64,000 nucleotides of DNA from Afifella marina DSM 2698 (lineage in GTDB: Bacteria; Pseudomonadota; Alphaproteobacteria; Rhizobiales; Afifellaceae), in assembly GCF_900102695.1 (NCBI RefSeq), contig NZ_FMVW01000006.1, positions 1-64,000 on the forward strand, in the 5' to 3' direction. The position numbers and the translations under genes are program-made. Shown piece after piece: positions 1 through 8,890 of the stretch (position 1 is its first letter; the number at the start of each line of letters is the position of its first letter). A model generated the notes under the pieces. The model was not told where the DNA came from, made no database searches, and saw nothing but the letters and a program-made list of their open reading frames with translations.

Positions 1-341
1 GCCCGATGAACCGCGCCGCCTTCGACACCTACATCGAAACCCAACTCGCTCCGACGCTGAACAAGGGTGACGTTGTCATCCTCGACAATCTGGCAGTTCA
101 CAAGAGTGCCAGGGCAGCGGCGATCCTGAGAGAGAAAGGTGCCTGGTTCCTCTTCCTGCCGCCCTACAGCCCCGATCTCAACCCAATCGAGATGGCCTTC
201 TCAAAGCTCAAGTCACTTTTAAGAAAAGCAGGCGCACGAGCCTTCGATGCCCTTTGGAAGGCAATCGGAGATGTCTGCGGTCTCTACCAAGCCGACGAAT
301 GCTGGAACTATCTGAAGGCCGCTGGATATGCGCCCAATTAA
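1..341 (+). pseudogene. IS630-family transposase, 3' part (cut by window edge)
   Basis: The frame is open back to the window edge, so the first Met at 6 need not be the start. The visible 111 residues are the C-terminal half of an IS630/Tc1-mariner DDE transposase: an acidic segment with VILDNLAVHKS (second catalytic Asp) and the family hallmark [12 protein letters not shown] (third acidic residue), then the usual C-terminal helix. No terminal inverted repeat or TA duplication could be recognised just downstream. The stop codon overlaps the stop of the convergent hybrid kinase, so insertion may have set the kinase's C-terminus. It differs clearly from the IS630 copy at 47342-48430. Whether the 5' half is intact cannot be seen. 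Confidence 0.85.
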
Positions 342-3300
342 TAGGTCCTGAGCATAGTTCGACGACGATTTGCAGCTTCACTGACGATCTGTGCAAGCTC
401 CTCTTCCTTGAGTCGCGATTTAACGATGACGCGTACAGAGCGTTCATCTACCTCCGGCATGTCGCGAGAACCAACCATTACGACCGGAAGGTCGGGGCAG
501 CGTCTCGAGACCTCATCAAGCAAGTCCAACCCAGATCCATCCGGCAGGGTTTCCTCTACGATAAGAAGGTCAAAGCGCTGTTCAGCCAATTGCTGGCGCG
601 CCTCTGCAACGGTGGACGCGCGCGAGAGCTCCAGGCTCTCTTTCAAAAGAGCGGAGAGGATCGCGAAAAAGTCGGCATCTTCCTCGACATGCAGCGCACG
701 CGGCAAGTTCGAGACGCTCTGCGGTGCCTCAGCTCCAGCCTCGTCGTTCGCGTCAACCGTCGTCCGGTCCGTCGCCTTTTCTGCTGCCCCCGTCGATAGC
801 GGCAAAGCAACTGTAAATTCGGCACCGGAATCCGGCCGATTGCGATAGGAGATCGAGCCGTTCATCTGCTCGATGATCTGTCGCGAGATGTGCAGGCCGA
901 GGCCGGTGCCGCCCTGCTGCCTTGTGGCGGAGGAATCAGCCTGGCTGAAACGGTTGAAGATCTTGCCCTCGAATTCCGGAGGCACACCCGCTCCTTCATC
1001 GGCGACGGAAATGCGCACTATCTCGCCGCTCTTGGCGATGGAAACCTCCACGGCCCCGCCTGGCGGGGAAAACTTTGCGGCATTCGACAGGAGATTAGAG
1101 AAAACCTGCTGCAGCCTCCTCGCATCGACCTCGACGGCATAAAGGCCGTCCGCGTGCACGACGGGCGTCACATCAAATTTCTCGAAATATGCCTGGTTCG
1201 CTTCGACCGACTGCCTGACGAGTTCGTTCAGATCTTCCACGCGTCGATCGAACTGCATCGCGCCTGAGGCGATCTTCTCCAGGTCGAGGATGTCGTTGAC
1301 GAGTTCAACCAGGCGTTCGCAGTTCTTTAGTGCGATCGTGAGAAGATGCGAGATCTTTGGACCGAGCTGCGCCTCTGCCGAGCCAAGAACCAGCCCGAGA
1401 GAGCCGCGAATGGAGGTCAGCGGCGTGCGAAGTTCGTGGCTGACGGTCGCGATGAATTCGCTCTTCGCTCGCTCCGCCTCCTTTCGGGCATCGATATCCT
1501 GGAACTGGGCGACGAAGTAGCCATGCCGGGTCTGGTGGTCCTCCACGCGCGACAGACCGAAGAGACACCAGATCGAGCGCCCGTTCTTGGCGACGAAGCG
1601 ACGCTCGGCCTGCTGGGTGGCAGCGACACCGTCGAGCATCTTGCGCAGCTGTCCGGACGCCGGTCTGTCGTCGGGATGGATCACGCTGGCGAAATCGAGA
1701 TGCTCGAACTCCTCCGGCTCGTATTGCAGAAGCGTGCACAGCGTTTCGTTGACCTGCATCCATCGCCCGTCGTCACTGATCAGCGCCATGCCGACAGGTG
1801 CATTCTCAAGTGCCAGGCGGAATCGTTCCTCGCTCTCGCGCAGCGCGAGCTCCGTCTCTTTGAGGTGCGTGATGTCCGTTTGCGTGCCGATCATGCGCAT
1901 CGCTCGACCGTTCTTGTCGCGTTCGATGCCGATCGCCTCCGAGCGCAACCAGATCCAACGGCCGTCTTTGTGATGAACACGGTATTCCGTCAGGGAGCGG
2001 GCAGCCCGGCCCTCGATACACGCCTCGTCGGCCTTCTCCACCGCGGCGCGATCGTCGGGATGCACCCGCCGTCTCCATTCCTCCTGCGGGTCGATATCTT
2101 CGTCCTCGCCGAAGCCCAGCATCGCCCGCCATCTGCCCGAGACGACGGAGCGGCCGGTTTTGAGATCGATATCAAAGACACCGATGGCCGCCGCCTCAAT
2201 CGCCTGCTGCAGGCGCTGCTCGCTGATTGCCAGTTCGCGCGCCACCTTTTGCTGCAGTGTCACATCGCTGATGATCAGTGTATGGCGCAGGTCGCCTGCC
2301 TCTGTGCGCCACTCGTTCTTTTGCAGCGTCAGGAAAAGCTCCTCGCCATTGCGGTTCCGCGTCTCGACAAGCCGGCTGACTTCTCCCTGCTTCTGCGCAC
2401 TTGCGGCGTCCTCTTTCGACCCGGGAAACAGAGTGGCTATCGTCTGCCCGTCCAATTCGTCCGCCCGATAGCCGAAGATCAGCTCCGTTGCCGGATTGAC
2501 GGAACGAATGATGCCGCCTTTGTCGAGCACGACCACGCCGGCAAGAGCCGTATCGACGATCGAACGGTTCTGCTGCTCGCGCGCGGCAATCTCCCGCGTC
2601 TTCAATTCGACCGTCTCCTGGATCGCCTCCTCGCGGCGCGCATAAGACATCAAGAGCACGCCGAAGAGGAAGGACAGGGCAAGTCCCGCTGCCAGGACGA
2701 TCGCCGGCTCTTTCGATGCCGCCGTCGCTTCAAAGGCGGGCGTGCTCTCCCAGACGACGGTCCATGTCTTCTCCATCACGGACAGCACTTTGCTGACCTG
2801 GAACGCGGGATTGTGTGCGTCTCCTTCGGAGCTTGAATAGATCAACTGGTCCGGATCGGCCGTGCCGCCATCATAGACACTGAGGTTCAACCGCGTGCCC
2901 TGGCTGGCCGTCAGACTGTCCATGAAACGCGGCGCGATAAAAGGCGCATAAACCCAGCCACGGAACGCATCCCGCCTCTGCGCCATAGTCTCAAGAGGGG
3001 CGGAGGCCTCATAAAGGGGGCGAAGCAACAAGAAACCGGCGCTTTTCGTTTCGTCTTGCACAAGGAAGATCCGACCCGTGATCGTCGCACGCCCGGTGTC
3101 GCGCGCATGGACAGCTGCGGTGCGGCGGTTCTGCTCAAACGCAATATCGAGCCCGAACGCCCTCGCGTTCGTCGCAAGCGGCTGGATAAAGGTGATCACG
3201 AACATCTCGCGATCCGTGGAAGGCTCGGGCTTGATCGTCAGATTGGTTTCGCCGGGCGTTGTGTGCTCGATTAAAAACGTCTGCAGCTCGTCAGGCATGA

Positions 3301-4225
3301 CCGGCTCGATAAACCCGACGCCGTTGATCCCGGGTAGATTCGCCTCGAGACCGAACTCGCTGACGAAAGCCCTCCATTCCGTCTGCGAAACGTAGCTGGA
3401 GCCGCTGAAGAGGCCCGCTCCAGCGTCCAGCGCCTGCTTGTAAGCGTCGAGCCGGTGCAGAAGTGCTTGTTCGCTATCTCCCGCCAGCGCCTTGAACGAG
3501 GTCAGCCCTTGTTCGAACGCGGCTTCGTTGGTGAACTTCCATGCGTAGAACGTCAATCCGAGGGGAACCAGCAGCGCCACAAGGCCCAGCCTGCTGACCC
3601 GGGCGAGCGGGCGTCCGCGGTATCGGGCACTCCACGGGCGCAAAGGGCTGATCATAGCCAGGGGTAGGACGAGCAGGATGCCCGCAACATCCCCGATCCA
3701 CCATGTGATCCAATTGGAAAGGGCCGCCGATCCCTCAGTGATACCGGCCCCCATAAGGCTCGCTACGCCGACGCTCGCACCAATGAGACACGGCAAAAGT
3801 GCCGCGCGCAGGATAAACGGAATGAAATCTCGCATCCCATCCAAGGCGAGCGGCATCCCGAAGCGCCGCCGAAGAAGTTGGACAGCGAGAAGCGACTGCA
3901 CCGTCGAGCCCGTGGCGATGCAAGCAGCAACCCCCAGAGCTGACCAGTCGGGCCCCTGGGCACCGAAAGCGTTTCCGATGACGGCATTAACCGCAAATGC
4001 CCCCAGAAACACGCCGGGCCATAGCCGGTGACCATAAAATAAAAGAGCAGAAACCGCGATTCCCGATGCCGGCCAGATCAACGTCGCATAGCCTGGCGGT
4101 ACGGCCAGACGCAGGCCGAGCCAGCCAAAAAGCCCGTAAAGGACGGCCGTAACAGCCGCGCGGTAAAAGTCGGTTCGAGACATAAGTCGCAGATTTAGCA
4201 TGCGCAGCTTGCGCGCGGCAGACAT
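338..4225 (-). CDS. Hybrid sensor histidine kinase, MASE1-CHASE-PAS(3)-HisKA-HATPase-degenerate receiver
   Basis: Membrane sensor kinase of about 1295 residues. The N-terminal 290 residues form a multi-pass MASE1 module, followed by an extracytoplasmic CHASE domain flanked by a TM segment, three PAS/PAC units, then a HisKA box (VSHELRTPL, phospho-acceptor His near residue 930) and a HATPase with GTGLGL. The last 120 residues are a receiver in which the phosphorylatable Asp is replaced by Glu (VEETLPDG, near residue 1224), while the Lys of VIVKS is kept. That suggests a phosphomimetic or dead receiver. The start is the first ATG in frame; TTG at 4261 or ATG at 4183 (before TDFYRAAV) are alternatives, none with a good ribosome site. 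It is divergent from the response-regulator operon at 4686, which it may control. CHASE ligand unknown. Confidence 0.9.
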   Translation of the reverse strand: MSAARKLRMLNLRLMSRTDFYRAAVTAVLYGLFGWLGLRLAVPPGYATLIWPASGIAVSALLFYGHRLWPGVFLGAFAVNAVIGNAFGAQGPDWSALGVAACIATGSTVQSLLAVQLLRRRFGMPLALDGMRDFIPFILRAALLPCLIGASVGVASLMGAGITEGSAALSNWITWWIGDVAGILLVLPLAMISPLRPWSARYRGRPLARVSRLGLVALLVPLGLTFYAWKFTNEAAFEQGLTSFKALAGDSEQALLHRLDAYKQALDAGAGLFSGSSYVSQTEWRAFVSEFGLEANLPGINGVGFIEPVMPDELQTFLIEHTTPGETNLTIKPEPSTDREMFVITFIQPLATNARAFGLDIAFEQNRRTAAVHARDTGRATITGRIFLVQDETKSAGFLLLRPLYEASAPLETMAQRRDAFRGWVYAPFIAPRFMDSLTASQGTRLNLSVYDGGTADPDQLIYSSSEGDAHNPAFQVSKVLSVMEKTWTVVWESTPAFEATAASKEPAIVLAAGLALSFLFGVLLMSYARREEAIQETVELKTREIAAREQQNRSIVDTALAGVVVLDKGGIIRSVNPATELIFGYRADELDGQTIATLFPGSKEDAASAQKQGEVSRLVETRNRNGEELFLTLQKNEWRTEAGDLRHTLIISDVTLQQKVARELAISEQRLQQAIEAAAIGVFDIDLKTGRSVVSGRWRAMLGFGEDEDIDPQEEWRRRVHPDDRAAVEKADEACIEGRAARSLTEYRVHHKDGRWIWLRSEAIGIERDKNGRAMRMIGTQTDITHLKETELALRESEERFRLALENAPVGMALISDDGRWMQVNETLCTLLQYEPEEFEHLDFASVIHPDDRPASGQLRKMLDGVAATQQAERRFVAKNGRSIWCLFGLSRVEDHQTRHGYFVAQFQDIDARKEAERAKSEFIATVSHELRTPLTSIRGSLGLVLGSAEAQLGPKISHLLTIALKNCERLVELVNDILDLEKIASGAMQFDRRVEDLNELVRQSVEANQAYFEKFDVTPVVHADGLYAVEVDARRLQQVFSNLLSNAAKFSPPGGAVEVSIAKSGEIVRISVADEGAGVPPEFEGKIFNRFSQADSSATRQQGGTGLGLHISRQIIEQMNGSISYRNRPDSGAEFTVALPLSTGAAEKATDRTTVDANDEAGAEAPQSVSNLPRALHVEEDADFFAILSALLKESLELSRASTVAEARQQLAEQRFDLLIVEETLPDGSGLDLLDEVSRRCPDLPVVMVGSRDMPEVDERSVRVIVKSRLKEEELAQIVSEAANRRRTMLRTY

Positions 4226-4685
4226 ACAACTCAAGAGCGATAATAAGGAATGCGTCGGCAAGACGGGACTTCATCATCCCTAACGATGAGCTGGCATCCG
4301 CCTCTTGGCTCCCGATCATCGAAAGCACGCGATCACAATCCCGGCCGCCTGGGCTCGGTACTGTTGATCGATCGTACGGAACGCACCGGCCCTATTGCCC
4401 AGAAGAAAAGAAGAGCTTCCGGGCCGCGTCAGCAGGACACCTTCCATGGCCACCCGCTCGAACCCTCTTTGAAAATACATGACTGAAATCCAAAATGAGA
4501 TAAAGTAACACTGTTCGATTCGGATCGGACGTTTTTACGAGATATTAAATTGAATCCGAAGAGAGCGTGCGGATGACTTTCCTTTTGAATTCGTGGCGAT
4601 CCTGGACATCTGCTGCGCCCTAAAGAGGACCGCGGCTATTGAGACTTAGCTGTGAAGCGTGAGCGACCTGAACAGATAGAGGCAT
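4226..4685. other. Divergent intergenic region between kinase and response-regulator operon
   Basis: No convincing gene lies here. The part from about 4480 to 4560 is AT-rich compared with its surroundings and presumably carries the promoters for both directions. A short dyad (TTCGGAT at 4519-4525, ATCCGAA at 4554-4560) is present but short enough to be chance. Confidence 0.4.
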
Positions 4686-5072
4686 ATGCTGAAAACGGCG
4701 CGGATACTCTACGTTGACGACGAGCCCGACATCCGGGAAATCGCGAGCATGTCCCTGGAACTCGACTCCCAGTTGGACGTGCGCACGTGTTCCTGCGGCC
4801 AGGAAGCGATCGAGGCTGCACGCGCGTGGCAGCCCGATCTCATTTTGCTTGATGCGATGATGCCGGGAATGGACGGGCCGCAGACGTTGGCAGCCCTAAA
4901 GGAAAAAGCCGACACGAGCGGCATCTCGGTCGTGTTCATCACCGCCCGTACGCAGACATCCGAGGTCGAGCATTTCATCAGTCTCGGAGCCATAGGCGTC
5001 ATCGCCAAACCCTTCGACCCGATGAGTCTTGCGGGCCTTGTCCAACAATACCTGCAGAATGTGGATGCCTAG
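4686..5072 (+). CDS. Stand-alone response regulator (single receiver domain)
   Basis: A 128-residue CheY-like receiver with no output domain. It has the acidic pair in LYVDDEPD, the phospho-acceptor Asp in LLDAMMPGMDG, the Thr of FITAR and the Lys of IAKPF, so it should be phosphorylatable. It is the first gene of a plus-strand operon that continues through an exported protein, a second receiver, a TPR/beta-barrel protein, a HEAT protein and a glycosyltransferase. A lone receiver opening such an operon suggests phosphorylation-controlled polymer synthesis, perhaps by protein-protein contact. The likely kinase partners are the divergent hybrid kinase (338-4225), whose own receiver lacks Asp, and the HPt protein at 11405. 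Partner assignment is inference. Confidence 0.9.
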   Translation: MLKTARILYVDDEPDIREIASMSLELDSQLDVRTCSCGQEAIEAARAWQPDLILLDAMMPGMDGPQTLAALKEKADTSGISVVFITARTQTSEVEHFISLGAIGVIAKPFDPMSLAGLVQQYLQNVDA

Positions 5073-6708
5073 GCTCTGGAAAGCTGAGAGGGCGCTAGGG
5101 CTGAGGGCGGTAGTTTGCGGATTTTCCTTCGCATGCATGACAGCAGGCATCGCCGTGGCCGATGAAGGACTGTCTGGAGACGGCCCGGACGCGTCGATCC
5201 TCTGGCGCGGAGACGTCACGCCGTTCGCCGAAGCGCCTGCCCGCGTCGTCATCGAAGGGGTCGAAGAGGAAAACGGCTTCGAGCCGCGGCTGGCGCGTCT
5301 CGTCGAAACTCCGAAGCCCGCATCGTCGGCCCCGCCGCGCATGCTCGCACTTGAAAAAAACCTCCTTCGACAAGTGAATATTCGCCCTTTCGGCGAGGAG
5401 GAACGCGCCGCGTCGCGGAAGAGCGGAGTTCAGCTAGAGCTGCACTGCAAGGCAGGACAAAGCCCAGCGGGCTTCGTCCTGTCTGCTCCAAATTCCCGCC
5501 TGCCGCGCGGCCTCCGCCTTGCCGCCGTCGCCAAGACTTCCGGCGGGAAGGGCTTCGGATTGTCGCTTGTGCCCAAGGGAGAGGATGCGCCGGCAATACC
5601 GCAGGCGAAGTTGCACACCGGCAAGACTCGACTGCCCATTCCCTTGCAGCAATCCGCAGGGGAGCCCAATCAGCCCGATGTCGTGATCAGCTGCCCTGAA
5701 AGCGCAGCGACCGCGACGCTTCAGGAATTCGCCCTTGTGCCACAAGCCGAGACGGCCACTTCGGTTGCCGCAAGTCACCTCGGCACATGGATCTGGGACA
5801 TCGACCCCTTTCTCCAGGATCCGGATGCGCTGCTTGCTTTCGCGCGCAACGAGCAACTGAGCGAGCTCTATCTTCAACTGCCGCTTCCCATCGAATCTCA
5901 GTCGCAGATGGCGGCGTTGGAGCGGCTGCACGACACCCTGACCGCGGCAGGCATCGCGGTCATCGCCGTCGAAGGCGATCCGGAGATGGTCCTTCCTTCC
6001 GGCAGACAGAATGCGCTCTCGCGCCTTCAAGCGCTCCGCAAGATCGAGCAGAAGATACCCCTGACCGCCCTGCAATATGACATCGAGCCCTACCTCCTGC
6101 CCGCTCTTGGGCGCGATCTCCCTGCGGCCTGGGCCGCGTGGACGGAGACGATACGCGCCCTGTCGCAGGCCTGGGATGGCCCGGTTGGTGTGGTTCTGCC
6201 GTTCTGGATGCTGGAGTCGAAAGACGGACTGAAGGCTCTCGATCGTGCCGCGGCTTCGCTCGCCGCTGTCACGGTCATGGCCTATCGCACCGACATCAAT
6301 GAAATCGTCGCGATCAGCGAGCCTTGGCTGGCCTGGGGTGGCCGCTCCGGCGTGCCGATCCGAATTGCCGTCGAAAACGGCCCCCTTGAGCAGGAGGTCC
6401 ACCAGGTCTACCAGAGAGCGAAAGAGGGGACGCTACGACTCGCGTCTGGCGGGAAAGAAGCTTCGGCAGAGCTCCGTACTGAACCCGTACCGGAGAGGTC
6501 GGATGCCCCCGTCTACCGTTTCAGCCACGAGGTACGGGTGGACATGGCGCGCATCAGCTTCCTCAACGACACAAACAAACTTACGTCCGCACGTGCGCAT
6601 CTGAAGCATCTTTTTTCTGCCTGGCCGGCCTTTGCCGGCCTCGCGATCCACGACTTGCAACAAGCGCAACGCGAGGGACCGGAACAGGCAAGGATTCCCG
6701 AGCAATGA
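5065..6708 (+). CDS. Exported protein, predicted beta domain plus TIM-barrel glycoside-hydrolase-like domain
   Basis: I do not recognise the family. The 547-residue protein begins with a signal-peptide-like segment (basic residues, then a hydrophobic run ending at GIAVADEG). An N-terminal beta-rich region of roughly 160 residues follows, then from about residue 230 (LGTWIWD) alternating helix/strand segments like a TIM barrel. Within it LQYDIEPY (Asp339, Glu341) resembles the catalytic DxE motif of glycoside hydrolases of the GH18 type, and VTVMAYRTD resembles a later barrel strand. The start overlaps the upstream receiver gene; ATG at 5059 or 5029 are alternatives. Placed between polysaccharide-type genes, it could trim or modify the exported polymer, as the C-terminal domain of PgaB does. 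That role is inferred. Confidence 0.7.
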   Translation: MPRLWKAERALGLRAVVCGFSFACMTAGIAVADEGLSGDGPDASILWRGDVTPFAEAPARVVIEGVEEENGFEPRLARLVETPKPASSAPPRMLALEKNLLRQVNIRPFGEEERAASRKSGVQLELHCKAGQSPAGFVLSAPNSRLPRGLRLAAVAKTSGGKGFGLSLVPKGEDAPAIPQAKLHTGKTRLPIPLQQSAGEPNQPDVVISCPESAATATLQEFALVPQAETATSVAASHLGTWIWDIDPFLQDPDALLAFARNEQLSELYLQLPLPIESQSQMAALERLHDTLTAAGIAVIAVEGDPEMVLPSGRQNALSRLQALRKIEQKIPLTALQYDIEPYLLPALGRDLPAAWAAWTETIRALSQAWDGPVGVVLPFWMLESKDGLKALDRAAASLAAVTVMAYRTDINEIVAISEPWLAWGGRSGVPIRIAVENGPLEQEVHQVYQRAKEGTLRLASGGKEASAELRTEPVPERSDAPVYRFSHEVRVDMARISFLNDTNKLTSARAHLKHLFSAWPAFAGLAIHDLQQAQREGPEQARIPEQ

Positions 6709-7094
6709 GCTCCCCGCCACTCATCCTCATCTGCGACGACGACCCGCTCCTCATCGAGCTCATGGAATTCCGTCTTCGCGCCAAGGGTTATGCCGTCACA
6801 ACCGCCACCGATGGCGAAGAAGCCTTCGCGAAAGTGTCCTCCGAACGGCCATCGATCGTCGTACTCGACGCAATGATGCCCAAGCTCGATGGCTTCGATG
6901 TCCTCAACCGCATCAAGCAGGATCCCGAGCTGAAGGACATCCCCGTCGTGATGCTCACTGCGCGCAAGAACGAGCGCGACATCGTCTCGGCGCTGGAGCG
7001 TGGCGCAGAAGACTATCTCGTGAAGCCATTCATTCCGGACGAATTGATGGCGCGTTTGTCGAAGCTGATCGCCAGGCAGCCCCCGAGGGCCTGA
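6705..7094 (+). CDS. Stand-alone response regulator (single receiver domain)
   Basis: A 129-residue receiver, again without an output domain. It has the acidic cluster ICDDDP, phospho-acceptor Asp in VVLDAMMPKLDG, Thr in MLTAR and Lys in LVKPF. The ATG overlaps the stop of the preceding gene (ATGA), and its own stop overlaps the next start, so it is translationally coupled on both sides. It is the second lone receiver in the same operon and is only moderately similar to the first, so the two probably answer to different kinases or act at different steps. Confidence 0.9.
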   Translation: MSSPPLILICDDDPLLIELMEFRLRAKGYAVTTATDGEEAFAKVSSERPSIVVLDAMMPKLDGFDVLNRIKQDPELKDIPVVMLTARKNERDIVSALERGAEDYLVKPFIPDELMARLSKLIARQPPRA

Positions 7095-8887
7095 TGCCGG
7101 TCATCGCCCCGCCCCATGCCGTGCTGCTTGGCCTCCTGCTGGCCTTTTGCAGCGTGGCACCGGCCAGGGCGCAAGCCCCTGAAACGCTTTACGAGGAAGG
7201 CGTCCGTTACCGGCTCGAAGGCCGCTTCGACGACGCGGAACGCATGCTCCAGGAGGCCTTGAGCGAACAGCCCAAAAATGTCGACGCGCTGGTGCAGCTC
7301 GGATTCGTTCAACTCGCCCAGGGAAAGAACGAGGATGCGCAGGCGACGTTCGAACGCGTGCTCGTCCTGTCGCCGAATTACGAGGACGCACGCTACGGTC
7401 TCGCCCAGCTCGCCTTCCGAAACGGCAACCTCGACGAAGCGGAAAACCTCACAAACCAGGTTCTGGCGGCGCAGCCGGAAAATGCCGACGCGCAGGCGCT
7501 CGCCGACAACGTCGCACGCGCCCGCGAGGCGCAAAAGACCAGCGCCGCATCGCCCCCAGAGGCTGTGCCTACGGTACCCGCGCCTCCCGAACCCGCTCCC
7601 GCAAAACCGACCCCCGAAGAGATCGCACAGGCAAAGCGCAAACGCCTCGCCGGTCTAATCGCCGAAGCCACGCGGCTTCGGCTCGATGGCCGTTCAGCTG
7701 CCGCCGAAACACGCTATCGCAAGGCCCTGTCGCTCGCGCCCGAGGATGCCGACATCCTGGTGGCGCTCGGGCTCGTGACCGCGAACCAGGACAAGCTGAC
7801 GGAGGCGCGTGAGTTCTTCGGACGCGCGCTCAGACTCGCGCCCTCCTATACAGATGCCAGGCTCGGTCTCGCTCGGCTTGCCCTGCGCGCTGACGACACC
7901 GCCGAAGCACGGCGCCTTGCCGAGGAGGCAAAAGCGCGCGAGCCGGAGAGCATCGAGACGGAGCTTCTCCTCGCCCGCATCGACATCGCGGAAGGCGATC
8001 TCACGTCGGCGGATGCGCGCTACGAGGCGCTCGCCCGGCGCACCAACGACAACGCCGAGGTTATGGTCGGCCTCGGCGATACACGATTTCGGCAATGGCG
8101 CTTCGACGAGGCACGGGCCGCCTATGAGCGGGCGCACGAGATCGCACCCGACGATCCTGTAACGGCGGGCCGACTTGAGCGCGAGCCACCGAAGCGCTGG
8201 CGCTTCACGGCGGGAAGTGAATACAGCGCCCTCACCGAGAACCGGCCGCACTGGACCGACAGCGTCGCGGTGCTCTCCTACCGCCTCTCCCCCGCCGCGA
8301 CGGTGACAGGAGAGACCCGGCTCGCCACCCGCAACAATTCGACCGACCTACAGATCGGCGCGCGCATCGATTACGCCTTTTCCGACGCCTTCGCCGCCAA
8401 CGCCTCGATCGCAGCAACGCCGCGCGCCGATTTTCTGGCCCGTGTCGCGCTCGGCGCCGGCATGGCCTGGCGCATCGCCGAAGACGGTCCGACTGGCGGT
8501 CCACTCTTTCTGGAAATGCAGACGCGGCACGAATTCTCCGCAGACAGCGAAGTCACCTCCCTCTTCCCCGCGATCAAGGCAGCTATCGTCGACGAACGTC
8601 TCACCTTCAAGGTCACGTGGGTGCATGCCCGCGACGACGACAGCACCGTCTCGAACGGCTACATCCTGCGCACCGATCTTGCTGCCACAGACAGGTTTCG
8701 GCTCTTCGCCGGCTATGCCGACGCCCCTGAAATTTCGGAAGGCAGTCTGTTTGAGACCCGCACGTTCTTCGGCGGCGTCTCCTTCGATCCGGTGGATTGG
8801 GTAACGATCAACGCCGCCATCGCGCACGAGCGGCGTGATGCCTTCGAGCGCAACAGCTTCGCCCTTAACTTCTCAACCCGGTTCTAG
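7094..8887 (+). CDS. TPR protein with C-terminal outer-membrane beta-barrel (YaiO/PgaA-like)
   Basis: The 597-residue product has a signal peptide (cut near ARAQA), two blocks of tetratricopeptide repeats (about 25-150 and 185-350) separated by a Pro/Ala-rich linker, and a C-terminal region of alternating beta strands ending in ...FSTRF. A terminal Phe is the usual signal for outer-membrane barrel assembly. TPR plus barrel is the architecture of polysaccharide export porins such as PgaA and AlgK/AlgE, and the barrel resembles the YaiO type. Start chosen at the ATG overlapping the upstream TGA; a longer open frame upstream runs through the receiver gene and is not coding. Likely the outer-membrane exit for the polymer made by the glycosyltransferase at 9925. 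Confidence 0.8.
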   Translation: MPVIAPPHAVLLGLLLAFCSVAPARAQAPETLYEEGVRYRLEGRFDDAERMLQEALSEQPKNVDALVQLGFVQLAQGKNEDAQATFERVLVLSPNYEDARYGLAQLAFRNGNLDEAENLTNQVLAAQPENADAQALADNVARAREAQKTSAASPPEAVPTVPAPPEPAPAKPTPEEIAQAKRKRLAGLIAEATRLRLDGRSAAAETRYRKALSLAPEDADILVALGLVTANQDKLTEAREFFGRALRLAPSYTDARLGLARLALRADDTAEARRLAEEAKAREPESIETELLLARIDIAEGDLTSADARYEALARRTNDNAEVMVGLGDTRFRQWRFDEARAAYERAHEIAPDDPVTAGRLEREPPKRWRFTAGSEYSALTENRPHWTDSVAVLSYRLSPAATVTGETRLATRNNSTDLQIGARIDYAFSDAFAANASIAATPRADFLARVALGAGMAWRIAEDGPTGGPLFLEMQTRHEFSADSEVTSLFPAIKAAIVDERLTFKVTWVHARDDDSTVSNGYILRTDLAATDRFRLFAGYADAPEISEGSLFETRTFFGGVSFDPVDWVTINAAIAHERRDAFERNSFALNFSTRF

Positions 8888-8890
8888 GCG

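Noticed and set aside
1346-2836. 496-codon plus-strand frame opposite the hybrid kinase
   Set aside because: Lies entirely antisense to PAS domains of a clear kinase; no recognisable domain or ribosome site.
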